Source: Pseudomonadota bacterium
Lineage (GTDB): Bacteria; Desulfobacterota; Binatia; UBA9968
DNA length: 64,000 nt
Direction: 5' to 3'
Assembly: GCA_021324155.1 (NCBI GenBank)
Contig: JAJPJQ010000030.1
Location: 1 to 64,000, forward strand
Shown here: in pieces, positions 49,583 to 58,608 of the stretch
Position numbering within the stretch: position 1 is the first letter of the stretch
Layout: every line of letters begins with the position of its first letter
The notes under the pieces: model-generated
What the model was told of the DNA's origin: nothing
Database searches by the model: none
What the model saw: only the letters and a program-made list of their open reading frames with translations
Position numbers and translations under genes: made by a program

Positions 49583-50677
49583 ATGCCGCTGCCTGCGAAT
49601 TACCGGCTCAACAAGCGCATCAGCACGCTCGCCATGCACTTGATGAAGCTCGGCAGCGGCAGGTCGCCGGATGAGCAGGTCAATCTCCGGCGCGAGCCGA
49701 TCCGCAAGATCCTCCTCGTGCGTGGGAACTTCCGCATGGGCGATTCCGTTCTCGCGGCGCCGGCGATCTATCTGTTCCGGAAAAACTTCCCCGACGCGAC
49801 CATCGACTTCGTCGGCTCGCCCATGTCGCGCGCCTTATTCGAGAATCTGCCGATCGACCGCCACTACGAGATCACGCGACGCTTTCCCGACGCGATGTGG
49901 AGCTATTTCGCTCTCATCCGGCGCCTGCGCGGGTTTCATTACGATCTGGCGGTCGAGGTGAGCGGCTCGCAGTCGGCGATGGGGGCTTTCCTCGTGGGCT
50001 TTTCCGGCGCGCGCTTTCGCGCCGGGCTGCGCGGCAAGCGCGACCGCTGGCTCAACATCCGCGTTGCCAGGCCCGCCGAGCGCAACAAATATCGCAGCCT
50101 CCCCGCGCTGGTCGCCGCGCTCGGTCTCGAAACGGAAGAGATCTATCCCAAGCTGATCCTCTCCGATGCCGAAAAGGCCGAGGGAAGACGCCATCTCGCC
50201 GCCGCCGGCCTGCCGGAAAGCGGAATCGTCGGCATTTTTACCGGCGGGCGGGTGAGCCGCCTCAAACGCTGGCCGCCGGAAAATTTTGTCGCGCTCGCGG
50301 CGGCGCTGAGAAGCCGCGGCGCTAAAATCGCGCTCTTCGTCGGTCCGGAGGAAAAGGACCTGATCCCTTTTTTCCAAAAAGCGCTCGGCGCGGAGGTGCC
50401 GGTACTGTTCGAGTCTTCCGTTCGCGGTTTCGCGGCGATGGTCGCCGCCTGCGCGTTGTTCATCACCTGTGACAGCGGGCCGATGCACCTCGCCTGCGCC
50501 GTCGGCACGCGGACGATCGCGATTTTTCAAAAAGCCGATCATCGGCACTGGGGACCGCCGGAAGCGGTTTGCCGCATCGTCTATCAGCCCGGCGGTGCCG
50601 CCGTCGATCAAGTGTTCCAGGCCGCGCTGGAAGAGTTGCCGCGCGCGCAGTCCGGCGGAACGCCGCCGCTCGCTTGA
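49583..50677 (+). CDS. Glycosyltransferase family 9 protein (heptosyltransferase-like)
   Basis: 364 residues. N-terminal Rossmann: IRKILLVRGNFRMGDSVLAA with the G-D loop of heptosyltransferases. C-terminal domain: IVGIFTGGRVSRLKRWPPEN and CDSGPMHLACAVGTRTIAIF, the sugar-nucleotide site. GT9 enzymes add heptose to LPS inner core, so this supports an outer membrane with LPS-like glycolipids. The gene is solitary, without a waa/rfa cluster. A terminator follows. Confidence 0.9.
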   Translation: MPLPANYRLNKRISTLAMHLMKLGSGRSPDEQVNLRREPIRKILLVRGNFRMGDSVLAAPAIYLFRKNFPDATIDFVGSPMSRALFENLPIDRHYEITRRFPDAMWSYFALIRRLRGFHYDLAVEVSGSQSAMGAFLVGFSGARFRAGLRGKRDRWLNIRVARPAERNKYRSLPALVAALGLETEEIYPKLILSDAEKAEGRRHLAAAGLPESGIVGIFTGGRVSRLKRWPPENFVALAAALRSRGAKIALFVGPEEKDLIPFFQKALGAEVPVLFESSVRGFAAMVAACALFITCDSGPMHLACAVGTRTIAIFQKADHRHWGPPEAVCRIVYQPGGAAVDQVFQAALEELPRAQSGGTPPLA

Positions 50678-50707
50678 CCCTGCGCACCGATCGGTCTATT
50701 TTCTTTT

Positions 50708-50732
50708 GGGGTCGAGCAGACCCCTTTTCTTT
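50708..50732 (+). terminator. Rho-independent terminator after the GT9 gene
   Basis: GGGGTC (50708-50713), GAGCA loop, GACCCC (50719-50724), then TTTTCTTT. It lies 30 bases past the stop codon. Confidence 0.75.
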
Positions 50733-50752
50733 ATTCAACGCCGGAGGTTTTC

Positions 50753-51463
50753 ATGAAAGCCGAGCAATGGCGGAAGGAACTGGGCGATTTGGTGCGGGAG
50801 CTTTTCCTCTCGCCCGAGATGAAGGAATTCTATTCCATTAAAGTCACCAAACCGCGCGCGCAAATCTACCTCGCGCAGCTCGGTATCTACGTCCGCCAGC
50901 GGCGGAACTACTGGCCACAGGTCGCCGCGAACTGCCCCGAGTTCGACGTCAAGCAGAAAATCCTCGCGCACGAGTACGAAGAATTGGTCGAGGACGAGCA
51001 TTCCGACAAGGGACACGTCGACCTCGTCGTGCGCCAGGCGCACGAAGTCGGCATGACCGAGAAGGAGCTTTATGGAGCGGCGCCGCTGCCGACCACTAAG
51101 GCGGCGATCTACGCATGGTGGTGGATCGCGCGCAACCGCCCGTGGCAGGAGGCGATCGCCGCCTCGACGATCGCCGAATGGACCAACGACGACCGGCTGC
51201 TCGGCGATATCGGCGGCGGCAACTGCAGCCGGCTCGCGAAAAGCTGGGGCCGGGACCTGGGCTTCCGCCCCGAGCAGATGCCGAATTTCGTCGCGCACAG
51301 CATCGCCGACGTCAAGCACTCCGACATGTTCCTGCCCGTGCTCGAGAAGCACGTCGCGCCCGGCGGCGAAGCAGGCGTGCTCGCGACGGCGAAAGAATCG
51401 ATGGACATCCACCGCGCGTACTTCGGCGGCATGGCGATGGCGATGAACCAACTCCCCAACTGA
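50753..51463 (+). CDS. Haem-oxygenase-like iron-binding protein (TENA/PqqC/HDO superfamily)
   Basis: 236 residues, helical, no signal peptide. A metal-binding pattern is visible: an E/H-rich stretch [17 protein letters not shown] (residues 72-88), Glu133/Glu142 in the middle, and [11 protein letters not shown] with His182, Asp186 and His189. H-x3-D-x2-H is the spacing I know from haem-oxygenase-like diiron oxidases such as the chlamydial CADD protein. CGGAGG precedes the ATG. An iron-dependent oxidation in the cytoplasm is likely; the substrate is unknown. It is possibly an operon with the cyclophilin (7-base gap). Confidence 0.75.
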   Translation: MKAEQWRKELGDLVRELFLSPEMKEFYSIKVTKPRAQIYLAQLGIYVRQRRNYWPQVAANCPEFDVKQKILAHEYEELVEDEHSDKGHVDLVVRQAHEVGMTEKELYGAAPLPTTKAAIYAWWWIARNRPWQEAIAASTIAEWTNDDRLLGDIGGGNCSRLAKSWGRDLGFRPEQMPNFVAHSIADVKHSDMFLPVLEKHVAPGGEAGVLATAKESMDIHRAYFGGMAMAMNQLPN

Positions 51464-51470
51464 GGTCAAG

Positions 51471-52064
51471 ATGATCAGAAATATATTTCTCGCAGCCATT
51501 GTTCTCGCATTCGCTCTCAGTTTCGCGCATGCGCAGGAGAAAAAAGGGCCGCTCTACGCGACGATCAAGACGAGCATGGGCGACATCGTCGTGCATCTAT
51601 TCGACGACAAGGCGCCGAAGACGGTCGCCAACTTCGTCGACCTCGCGACGGGAAAGAAGGAATGGACCGATCCTAAAACGGGGCAGAAAGTTAAGCGGCC
51701 ATTTTACAATGGAATTATTTTTCACCGCGTCATTCCCGGATTCATGATCCAGGGCGGCGATCCCCTCGGCACCGGATTCGGCGGGCCCGGCTATGATTTC
51801 GAGGATGAGTTCAACTCCGAGTTGCGCCATTCGAAAGCCGGCATCCTATCGATGGCCAATAAAGGCCCGAACACCAACGGCAGCCAGTTCTTCATCACCG
51901 TTCGCGCCGTGCCGCAGCTCGACAATAAGCACGCTGTCTTCGGCGAGGTCGTGAAAGGTCAGGACGTCGTCGTCGCCATCAGCCAAACGCCGCGCGACCC
52001 CAACGACAAGCCGCTCAAGGATGTGGTGATTAAGGAAATCGTCGTCAGCCGCGGCAGCTACTAG
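51471..52064 (+). CDS. Exported peptidyl-prolyl cis-trans isomerase (cyclophilin)
   Basis: 197 residues with signal peptide ([18 protein letters not shown]). Cyclophilin core: [20 protein letters not shown] (active-site Arg, Phe and Gln), [10 protein letters not shown] and [12 protein letters not shown]. The family acts in the periplasm to isomerise proline peptide bonds in folding outer-membrane and secreted proteins. Its last four bases overlap the end of the convergent acyl-CoA hydrolase-like gene. Confidence 0.94.
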   Translation: MIRNIFLAAIVLAFALSFAHAQEKKGPLYATIKTSMGDIVVHLFDDKAPKTVANFVDLATGKKEWTDPKTGQKVKRPFYNGIIFHRVIPGFMIQGGDPLGTGFGGPGYDFEDEFNSELRHSKAGILSMANKGPNTNGSQFFITVRAVPQLDNKHAVFGEVVKGQDVVVAISQTPRDPNDKPLKDVVIKEIVVSRGSY

Positions 52065-53200
52065 AGGCCCGCGGCGCGGAATTTTTCTTCCAGCGGGTGA
52101 GGACCGTCATGCGGTGAGAAATACCGCGCGGCATCTGCATCGACTACACCCGCCAGCACTGGAGGATTCCAGCGCGGCCGGTTGTCCCTATCGATGAGCC
52201 GCGCGCGCACGCCCTCGACGAAGTCCGAGCGCTCGCAGAACCGGATCGCCATGTCCCATTCGCGCAGAAAAGCGTCTCTAAGCGCCAGCGTCCGTCCGCC
52301 GCGAAGCTGCTCGAAGACGACCCTGGCGGACGTTGGCGAACCGGCGGTGTAGCCCCGGACTGCCCGCTCGATCCACTCATCATTCCCGCTCCAGCTCCGA
52401 AGCTTCCCGTCGGTCCCCTCGATCGTATTTTCCCCGACGAGCCGCTCGATCGTATCGCGGCGCCGCCATAACTCCGATTTTTCTACCGGTGCCGTCTCGC
52501 ATAGGCGAACAAGAAACTTTCTCAGTGTGTCTTTGTTTTTCTTTTCGTCTGTGCTCCAGGCGAGGTCGAGCAAGCCGGAGAACACAGCGCTCTTTTGTTC
52601 CGCGCGCGCGAGCGCGTCGGCCATGCCGAGCGCCACGGCGTCGTCACCGGTGAAATGAGCGCCGGTGAGGCCGAGAAACAGGCCGATGTGGTGGGGCAGG
52701 CGGCTCAAAAAGTATGTCGCGCCCACGTCGGGAAAAAGACCGATCGCGACCTCGGGCATCGCGAGCGCCGTACGCTCGGTAACGATCCGGTCGGACGCGC
52801 CGTTCATGACACCGATGCCGCCGCCCAGCGTGATGCCGTCGGCCCAGCAGAGGATCGGCTTCGGATAGGCGTGGATCAGATAATCGACGAAATACTCCGT
52901 CGTGAAGTATTCACGCGCGAGAGCGAGGCCCTCCGGTTTAGCCAGCGCGAGCGCCAGGCTTTTCACGTCACCGCCCGCGCAAAACGCGCGCTCAAAACCG
53001 CTGTGGAGCACGATGCAGGCGATCTCTTCGCGCCCGCGCCAATCGAGCAGCTTGCCGCCGATTGCGGCGAGCATCGGTAGGTCGAGCGCGTTGAGCGCGC
53101 GTGAGTTCTCGAGCGCAATGAAGCCGATTCCGAAGCGCCCGGCGCGTTCTTCCGTAAAACGGACCTTGGGTTCCGCTGCGCCGCTTTGAGCGTTCGCCAT
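52061..53200 (-). CDS. 3-Hydroxyisobutyryl-CoA hydrolase-type crotonase
   Basis: 379 residues from ATG 53200 (an upstream start would enter the promoter). [14 protein letters not shown] is the oxyanion loop, followed by [20 protein letters not shown] and [20 protein letters not shown], where the Glu and Asp of HIBCH enzymes sit. Length and the C-terminal extension ([17 protein letters not shown]) fit HIBCH rather than plain enoyl-CoA hydratase. It takes part in valine breakdown, or hydrolyses related acyl-CoAs. A TATATA lies 9 bases upstream of the ATG, suggesting a leaderless transcript. Confidence 0.88.
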   Translation of the reverse strand: MANAQSGAAEPKVRFTEERAGRFGIGFIALENSRALNALDLPMLAAIGGKLLDWRGREEIACIVLHSGFERAFCAGGDVKSLALALAKPEGLALAREYFTTEYFVDYLIHAYPKPILCWADGITLGGGIGVMNGASDRIVTERTALAMPEVAIGLFPDVGATYFLSRLPHHIGLFLGLTGAHFTGDDAVALGMADALARAEQKSAVFSGLLDLAWSTDEKKNKDTLRKFLVRLCETAPVEKSELWRRRDTIERLVGENTIEGTDGKLRSWSGNDEWIERAVRGYTAGSPTSARVVFEQLRGGRTLALRDAFLREWDMAIRFCERSDFVEGVRARLIDRDNRPRWNPPVLAGVVDADAARYFSPHDGPHPLEEKFRAAGL

Positions 53201-53208
53201 ACGGCGAC

Positions 53209-53214
53209 TATATA
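53209..53214 (-). promoter_or_regulatory. Possible -10 element of the HIBCH-type gene
   Basis: TATATA in minus-strand reading, ending 8 bases before the ATG at 53200, so transcription would begin near the start codon. No good -35 is visible at the right distance. Confidence 0.3.
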
Positions 53215-53274
53215 TCGTTTGTCCGGATTTGACATCCGGCTTGCCGCCGCCGCGACGGGCGGTTATCATTATTC

Positions 53275-54942
53275 ATGCAGGATCGCTTCTTCATCGCCGG
53301 CCAGTTGCGCGAGATCGGCCGGCTCCTCGACGTCAAAGGCGAAAATCGATTCAAGGCGCGGGCTTACGAGCGCGCTGCGCGCGCGCTCGAAACGCTCGAC
53401 GCCGATCTCGATCTTTTAGTCCTCAATCGCCGCCTGACCGAAATTCCCGGCATCGGCTCCGCGCTCGCCGCGGTCATCGACGGGCTCTATCGCACGGGTA
53501 AAAGCTCGCTGCTCGACGAGCTCCGCGAGCAGTTGCCGCCCGGCGCCGTCGAAATGAATCTCATCCCCGGCTTGAGCTTGAAGAAAATCACCGCGCTCCA
53601 CGCCGCGCTCGGCGTCGCGAGCGTCGCGGACTTGAAAGCCGCCGGCGAAAAGGGCCTGATCCGCACGGTCAAGGGCTTCGGCGCAAAAGGCGAGGCGAAG
53701 ATCCTCGCCGCCATTGATAAGCTCGAAAGCGGCGACGCGCGATTATTGCTCGACCATGCGACCGACGAGGCGGAGCGGCTCTTGCGCCATGTGCGAGCAG
53801 CCGCGAAGGCGGACATTGCCGGCGCGCTCAGGCGGCGAAAAGAATCCGTCGCGCGGATTCAGATCGTCGCCGCGGGGGCAGAGCCGGATAAATTGATCGA
53901 TGATTTTCTCCGCTATCCGGCGATCGTCCATTCCGAGCGCATGGACGCCTTATGCCGCGCGCGCCTGGCGTCCGGCGCCATGGTTGAGCTCCATGCTGTT
54001 CACGACGCCGATTACGCTGCGTCGCTCATGCGTCACACGGGTTCCAAAAGGCATTACGCGCGCCTCGAAGAGCTTGCGCGGGCGAAGCGGCTCGATTTGG
54101 ATGCGCCCGCGAAGGACGAAACGGAAATTTACCGCCACCTAGGAATGCATTACGTGCCGCCGGAGCTGCGCGAGGACGAAGGCGAGATCGAGGCGGCGCT
54201 CGCGGGCAAGCTGCCGCCGCTCGTCGAATACGACGACATCACCGGGCTGACGCACTGCCATACGGTTTACTCGGACGGCAAAAATAGCGTGGAAGAGATG
54301 GCGCTCGCCGCCGACGCCCTGGGCATGAAGTATCTGACGATTACAGATCATTCGCCGAGCGCCTTTTACGCCGGCGGCGTCGATGTCGAGCGCCTGAAGC
54401 AGCAGTGGGAGGAGATCGATCGCGCGCAGCAGAAGGTGAAGGTGCGGCTGCTCAAAGGCACGGAGTCTGATATTCGTCCCGACGGCTCGCTCGATTATCC
54501 CGACGAGGTCCTCGCGCGTTTCGATGTCGTGATCGCGAGCATCCACCAGCGCAACAAGATGGACGCCGACCAGATGACGCGGCGCCTAGTCGCCGCGATG
54601 AAGTCGCCGTTCTTCAAAGTCTGGGGCCACCCGCTCGGGCGCCTGATCGGTTCGCGTCCGCCGCTCGAGTGCCGCATGGAAATCGTTCTCGACGCAATCG
54701 CGGAGGCGAAGGCGGCCATCGAGGTCAACGGTGACCCGCACCGTCTCGATCTCGAACCGCGCTGGATTCGCGCTGCGCGCGAGCGCGGCATCAAGTTTCT
54801 TATTTCGACGGACGCGCATTCTACGGTCGCGCTGCGTTATCTACGCTACGGCGTCGACATGGCGAGGCGCGGCTGGCTCACCGCTGGCGACGTGTTGAAC
54901 ACGCTGCCGCTGAAGAATTTCCTTGCGGCGGTCCGCCCGTGA
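53275..54942 (+). CDS. PolX-like protein: helix-hairpin-helix, degenerate polymerase palm, intact PHP domain
   Basis: 555 residues. An N-terminal 8-kDa-like region with HhH motifs (TEIPGIGSALAAVI at 55-68 and TVKGFGAKGEAK at 131-142), then a palm and fingers region (~150-290), then a PHP domain (~320-550). PHP ligands are intact: His327-x-His329, Asp358-His359, Glu397, His424, His452 and Asp513-x-His515. In the palm, the DxD aspartates are Arg194 and Gln196 (ARIQIV), and the third Asp is Glu238 (MVELHA), although the TGSKRHYARL segment remains. So nuclease activity is likely but polymerase activity is not. It forms an operon with the unknown gene 54939. Confidence 0.9.
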   Translation: MQDRFFIAGQLREIGRLLDVKGENRFKARAYERAARALETLDADLDLLVLNRRLTEIPGIGSALAAVIDGLYRTGKSSLLDELREQLPPGAVEMNLIPGLSLKKITALHAALGVASVADLKAAGEKGLIRTVKGFGAKGEAKILAAIDKLESGDARLLLDHATDEAERLLRHVRAAAKADIAGALRRRKESVARIQIVAAGAEPDKLIDDFLRYPAIVHSERMDALCRARLASGAMVELHAVHDADYAASLMRHTGSKRHYARLEELARAKRLDLDAPAKDETEIYRHLGMHYVPPELREDEGEIEAALAGKLPPLVEYDDITGLTHCHTVYSDGKNSVEEMALAADALGMKYLTITDHSPSAFYAGGVDVERLKQQWEEIDRAQQKVKVRLLKGTESDIRPDGSLDYPDEVLARFDVVIASIHQRNKMDADQMTRRLVAAMKSPFFKVWGHPLGRLIGSRPPLECRMEIVLDAIAEAKAAIEVNGDPHRLDLEPRWIRAARERGIKFLISTDAHSTVALRYLRYGVDMARRGWLTAGDVLNTLPLKNFLAAVRP

Positions 54943-55598
54943 ACCGGATTTTTCTCCTCTCGCCCGCGAACTGCAACGGCGAGCGCGCGCAATGGCTCGT
55001 CCGGTCGAACGCCCGCTCCGAATTGGCGCTCAAGCTCCGCAGCGCCGAAGGCGCGCCGCTGGGCGACGTCTTCGCGTTTTTGAGCGCGCTATATTTCCGC
55101 GGCAAGCTCGCGTACGCGCGCGCCTTCACCCGGCCGCCGGTGGCCGGTGCCGGCATCTTCGTGATCACGCCGACGCGCGGTCTCGTCTCCTGTGACGCGG
55201 CGATCCGCGTCTCCACTTTGCGCGGTTTCGCGCGCGTGCCGGTGCACAAAAACCACCGACTGTACCGCCGCTCACTCGTCCTGACCTCCCGCGCGCTGGC
55301 CACGATCATCGGCGAAAACTGCGAAGTCGTGCTGCTCGGCAGCATCGCGAGCGGGAAATATCTCGATCTTTTGACGGGTGTTTTCGGCGCGCGGCTGCGC
55401 GTGCCGGCGGAGTTCATCGGCCTCGGCGACATGAGCCGCGGCGGCCTGATGCTGCGCTGCGTCCGCGAAGGCCGCGAGCTCGACTATATCTCCGCCGAGC
55501 GCGCGTACGAATTATCGCGGCAGCCGCGGAGCACGCGCGCGCTCGCCGGCCGGATTTATTCCGGCAGCCGCATTGACGCGGAAGACACCGAGCGCTAG
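54939..55598 (+). CDS. Unknown protein translationally coupled to the PolX-like gene
   Basis: 219 residues from GTG 54939, overlapping the previous stop (GTGA). It opens MNRIFLLSPANCNGERAQWL. There is no signal peptide or membrane segment. Recurrent-looking blocks are FLSALYFRGKLAYARAF, FVITPTRGLVSCDAAIR, VVLLGSIASGKYLDLL and FIGLGDMSRGGLMLRCVREG, rich in Gly and Arg. I have seen proteins of this appearance annotated only as hypothetical. Coupling to a DNA-repair-type protein suggests a nucleic-acid-related role (inference). Confidence 0.65.
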   Translation: MNRIFLLSPANCNGERAQWLVRSNARSELALKLRSAEGAPLGDVFAFLSALYFRGKLAYARAFTRPPVAGAGIFVITPTRGLVSCDAAIRVSTLRGFARVPVHKNHRLYRRSLVLTSRALATIIGENCEVVLLGSIASGKYLDLLTGVFGARLRVPAEFIGLGDMSRGGLMLRCVREGRELDYISAERAYELSRQPRSTRALAGRIYSGSRIDAEDTER

Positions 55599-55632
55599 AG
55601 CAGTTCCAGAGTAGCCGCAAAGGAGTCCCGCC

Positions 55633-55827
55633 ATGGAAAAGCGAGTCAGGGTCGATTGCCGCAAGCATCCGAGCGCGCAGGGCTGCACGATCGCAATCTC
55701 CGGAACGCCCGACGAAGTCGCCGAACTCGGCTGGCTGCACGCGAAGCTGCAGCACGCGCACAAGGACGACGAAGAGAAGGGCATCAAGGATTGGATTCGT
55801 TCGAATGCCGAGCCGGCGCGCGATTGA
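55633..55827 (+). CDS. DUF1059-like small protein
   Basis: 64 residues. RVDCRKHPSAQGCTIAISG and TPDEVAELGWLHAKLQH follow the DUF1059 pattern, which has a DCR start, a Cys about ten residues later, and an E-V-x-x-H helix. The function is unknown. GGAG lies before the ATG. It may be transcribed with the PolX-like operon (34-base gap). Confidence 0.7.
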   Translation: MEKRVRVDCRKHPSAQGCTIAISGTPDEVAELGWLHAKLQHAHKDDEEKGIKDWIRSNAEPARD

Positions 55828-56093
55828 ATTCATAACGGTCCGATTCATCGCTTCCGCCGGTCTGTAGGGAAACCCGCCCGAAGCTGCATCCCGCCGCCTG
55901 CGCTCCGCGCGGCCGCGGCCTGTGACCCCGCGCGCCGTTATTGAGCGCGGGAAATGCGCGCGCTGACAAATATTGTCTAATCCTACGTTCACTTTTTTCG
56001 CTGCCGCGTTCGATACTACCAAACTGCTCAACGCCGCGAATTCATGCCGTGGCATGAAACCTGCTGATCGCGTTCTCCCCCGGAGGGAGAACC
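55828..56093. other. 266-base intergenic region with two palindromes
   Basis: GACAA-ATA-TTGTC at 55965-55977, and TTCATGCC-GT-GGCATGAA at 56041-56058 (perfect 8-base arms). The second is 35 bases in front of the di-haem protein ATG and could be an operator or a 5' UTR hairpin. There is no other gene, RNA or convincing promoter pair that I recognise. Confidence 0.5.
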
Positions 56094-57272
56094 ATGAAAC
56101 ACAAGATTTGTGCAGCAGCGCTCTCGCTTGCGTTGACGGGATTGATTTCGTGGAAGGCGGTCGCGACCAACCCGGTTTTGTTCGGCGATCCTTTTCCGAG
56201 AATCACCGCCGAGCTGAGCGATTTATTCTCTGAAGGCAAGGAGGAATTTTCGACGGTCGAAACGGCCGAGGAAGGCCTCGGCCCGGTCTTCAACGACAAC
56301 TCATGCGCCGCGTGTCACTCGAATCCGGCTGTCGGCGGCGACAGCGATATCCTCGAGACGCGCTTCGGCACCACGACGAACAATCACTTCGATCCGCTCG
56401 CGCAATTCGGCGGCTCGTTGATTCAGTCGCAGGGCATCGGCGCGTTCGGGACGTGCAACTTCGCGGGCGAGACGGTGCCCGCGGATGCGACGATCGTCGC
56501 GAAGCGCAAGACGACGCCGCTTTTCGGTTTGGGACTCGTCGACCATGTTCCCGACGCAGCGTTTCTGCTGCTCGCCCAGCTGGAAAAAAATGTTTCGCCG
56601 TCGACGGCGGGGCGTCCGAATATCGTCACCGATCTCGCGACGGGAAAGCCTGCGGTCGGCAAATTCGGCTGGAAAGCGCAGAATCCCAACCTGCTGCAGT
56701 TTTCCGGCGACGCCTATGTGAACGAGATGGGCATCACTAATCCGATGTTTCCGGCTGAAAACTGCCCGAACGGCGACTGCTCGCAGATGCCGTCGTGCTA
56801 TCCCGACGCCGGCCTCGACGACGAGGGCGACGACGTGGAGGCGTTCAGTGATTTCATGACGCTGCTCGCGGCGCCGCCGCGCGGACCGATCACGCGCGAC
56901 GTGCTGGCCGGCGAGAACGTTTTTCTCCGCATCGGTTGCGGCAGCTGCCACGTGCCAGTGCTCATTACGGGCCCGAGCAAGGTCAAGGCGTTCAACAAGG
57001 TCGCTTTCCATCCGTATTCGGATTTTCTCCTGCACGACATGGGAAGTCTCGGCGACGGCATCGAGCAGGGGAAAGCGACGGGCCGCGACATGCGAACGGC
57101 GCCGCTCTGGGGCCTGCGCGTGCGCTCGACCTATCTGCACGACGGCCGCGCGCTCGGGCTCGACGCTGCGATCCTCGCGCACGATGGGCAGGGGAAGGCC
57201 GCGAAAAACCGCTTCGCCGCGCTCTCGGCGAGCGACGCGCAGAAGCTGATGGCGTTTTTGAATTCGCTCTAA
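56094..57272 (+). CDS. Di-haem c-type oxidoreductase (DUF1111/DHOR-like), exported
   Basis: 392 residues with signal peptide (AALSLALTGLISWKAVA). Two haem sites are CAACH (Cys71-His75) and CGSCH (Cys282-His286). TAEEGLGPVFNDNSCAACH, the MRTAPLWGLR segment and the TYLHDGRA motif are characteristic of the DUF1111 thiol-oxidoreductase-like family. Additional Cys (FGTCNF, CPNGDCSQMPSC) may form disulfides. It acts in the periplasm in electron transfer; the partner is unknown. A strong GGAGGGAG site stands before the ATG. Confidence 0.85.
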   Translation: MKHKICAAALSLALTGLISWKAVATNPVLFGDPFPRITAELSDLFSEGKEEFSTVETAEEGLGPVFNDNSCAACHSNPAVGGDSDILETRFGTTTNNHFDPLAQFGGSLIQSQGIGAFGTCNFAGETVPADATIVAKRKTTPLFGLGLVDHVPDAAFLLLAQLEKNVSPSTAGRPNIVTDLATGKPAVGKFGWKAQNPNLLQFSGDAYVNEMGITNPMFPAENCPNGDCSQMPSCYPDAGLDDEGDDVEAFSDFMTLLAAPPRGPITRDVLAGENVFLRIGCGSCHVPVLITGPSKVKAFNKVAFHPYSDFLLHDMGSLGDGIEQGKATGRDMRTAPLWGLRVRSTYLHDGRALGLDAAILAHDGQGKAAKNRFAALSASDAQKLMAFLNSL

Positions 57273-57299
57273 GCAGCGGCGCCGCGCGCCGCCGCCGGA

Positions 57300-58487
57300 T
57301 CATTCCTTGGAATAGATCGCGGCGGCGGCGCTAACGCCGGAGTTGTGGATTTTAAAGCCTTCGCCTAGCAGGCATTTCTCCAGCGCCGCGAGCAGAAGGA
57401 ATACGTTGTTCGCCGTGCTGCCAGAGCCCATGAAGCCGACACGCCAGACGCGGCCTTTCAGCGTCCCGAGGCCGCCTCCGACCTCGATGTTGAATTCCTC
57501 CAACAGCCGTCGCCGCACGCGCGCGTCGTCGACGCCATCGGGTATGCCGACGGTATTGAGCGTCCAGAGGCGCTCGTTCTGCGCGACGTGCATTTTAAGA
57601 CCCATCGCTTCGACCCCGGCGACGAACGCCCGGTGATTGAGCTCGTGGCGCCGGCGGCGCGCTTCGAGGCCTTCTTCGGCGACGATGCGCAGCGCTTCGC
57701 GCAGCGCATAGTTCATCGTGATCGGCGCCGTGTGATGGTAGGTGCGCTCGCTGCCCCAATAGTTCGCGACCAGCCCGAGATCGAGATACCAGCTGGCAGG
57801 CTTCGCCTTGCGGCTTTTGATCTTCGCCACGGCGCGCTCGCTGAATGTCACCGGCGCGAGGCCGGGAGGGCAGGAGAGCGCCTTCTGGGTTCCCGAGTAG
57901 CAGCCGTCGATGCCGTGGCGGTCGACGGCGACAGCGTGCGCGCCGAGACTCGTGACCGTGTCGACGATGAGCAGGCCACCGCGCTCGTCGGCGATCTCGC
58001 GCAACGGCGCGAGCGGCTGGAGCACGCCGGTCGATGTCTCGGCCTGGACAGCGAATAGCGCGCTCGCGCGCGAGCTTTTCCAGGCGGCGCGCACTTTATC
58101 GACATCGATCGTCCTGCCCCATTCGGCTTCGACGCGCAGCGGCTTGGCGCCGAGACGCGACACCATGTCGCACATGCGTTCGCCGAAGTAACCGTTCACG
58201 CACACGACGATCTCGTCGCCCGCCTCGAGCAGATTCGCTACCGTCGCTTCCATGCCGGCGCTGCCGGTGCCCGAGACGGGAATCGTCAGGCGGTTCTCCG
58301 TCTCGAAGACGTAGCGGAGCAGCGCCTGAATATCGTCCATCAGCCGCAGAAACAGCGGGTCGAGATGCCCCAGCACGGGTGCCGCCATCGCGCGCATTAC
58401 GCGTTCGTCGACCGGGCTCGGGCCGGGACCCAGCAGGATGCGCCGCGGCGGATTGAATTCCGGAAGATTCGGCTTGTCGGCGGCCAT
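57300..58487 (-). CDS. Serine/alanine-glyoxylate aminotransferase-type PLP enzyme
   Basis: 395 residues from ATG 58487 with AGGAG upstream; a start at 58517 lacks support. PLP lysine is Lys202 in [14 protein letters not shown], with [11 protein letters not shown] (70-81) for phosphate binding and [12 protein letters not shown] for the PLP Asp. The layout matches SGAT/AGT fold-type I enzymes. It would use glyoxylate as amino acceptor, linking to malate synthase G at 15017. Pyruvate/alanine specificity cannot be decided from sequence. Confidence 0.9.
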   Translation of the reverse strand: MAADKPNLPEFNPPRRILLGPGPSPVDERVMRAMAAPVLGHLDPLFLRLMDDIQALLRYVFETENRLTIPVSGTGSAGMEATVANLLEAGDEIVVCVNGYFGERMCDMVSRLGAKPLRVEAEWGRTIDVDKVRAAWKSSRASALFAVQAETSTGVLQPLAPLREIADERGGLLIVDTVTSLGAHAVAVDRHGIDGCYSGTQKALSCPPGLAPVTFSERAVAKIKSRKAKPASWYLDLGLVANYWGSERTYHHTAPITMNYALREALRIVAEEGLEARRRRHELNHRAFVAGVEAMGLKMHVAQNERLWTLNTVGIPDGVDDARVRRRLLEEFNIEVGGGLGTLKGRVWRVGFMGSGSTANNVFLLLAALEKCLLGEGFKIHNSGVSAAAAIYSKE

Positions 58488-58608
58488 GAATGTTCTCCTT
58501 TTGCGGGAAGATAACACCGGGGGGAATCAACCTCAACGAATGATCGGCTTGCTTGCGGCTGTATATCGCCGGTGGTATGGGTTAGACGGTTTTCCCAAAA
58601 GCTCAGCC

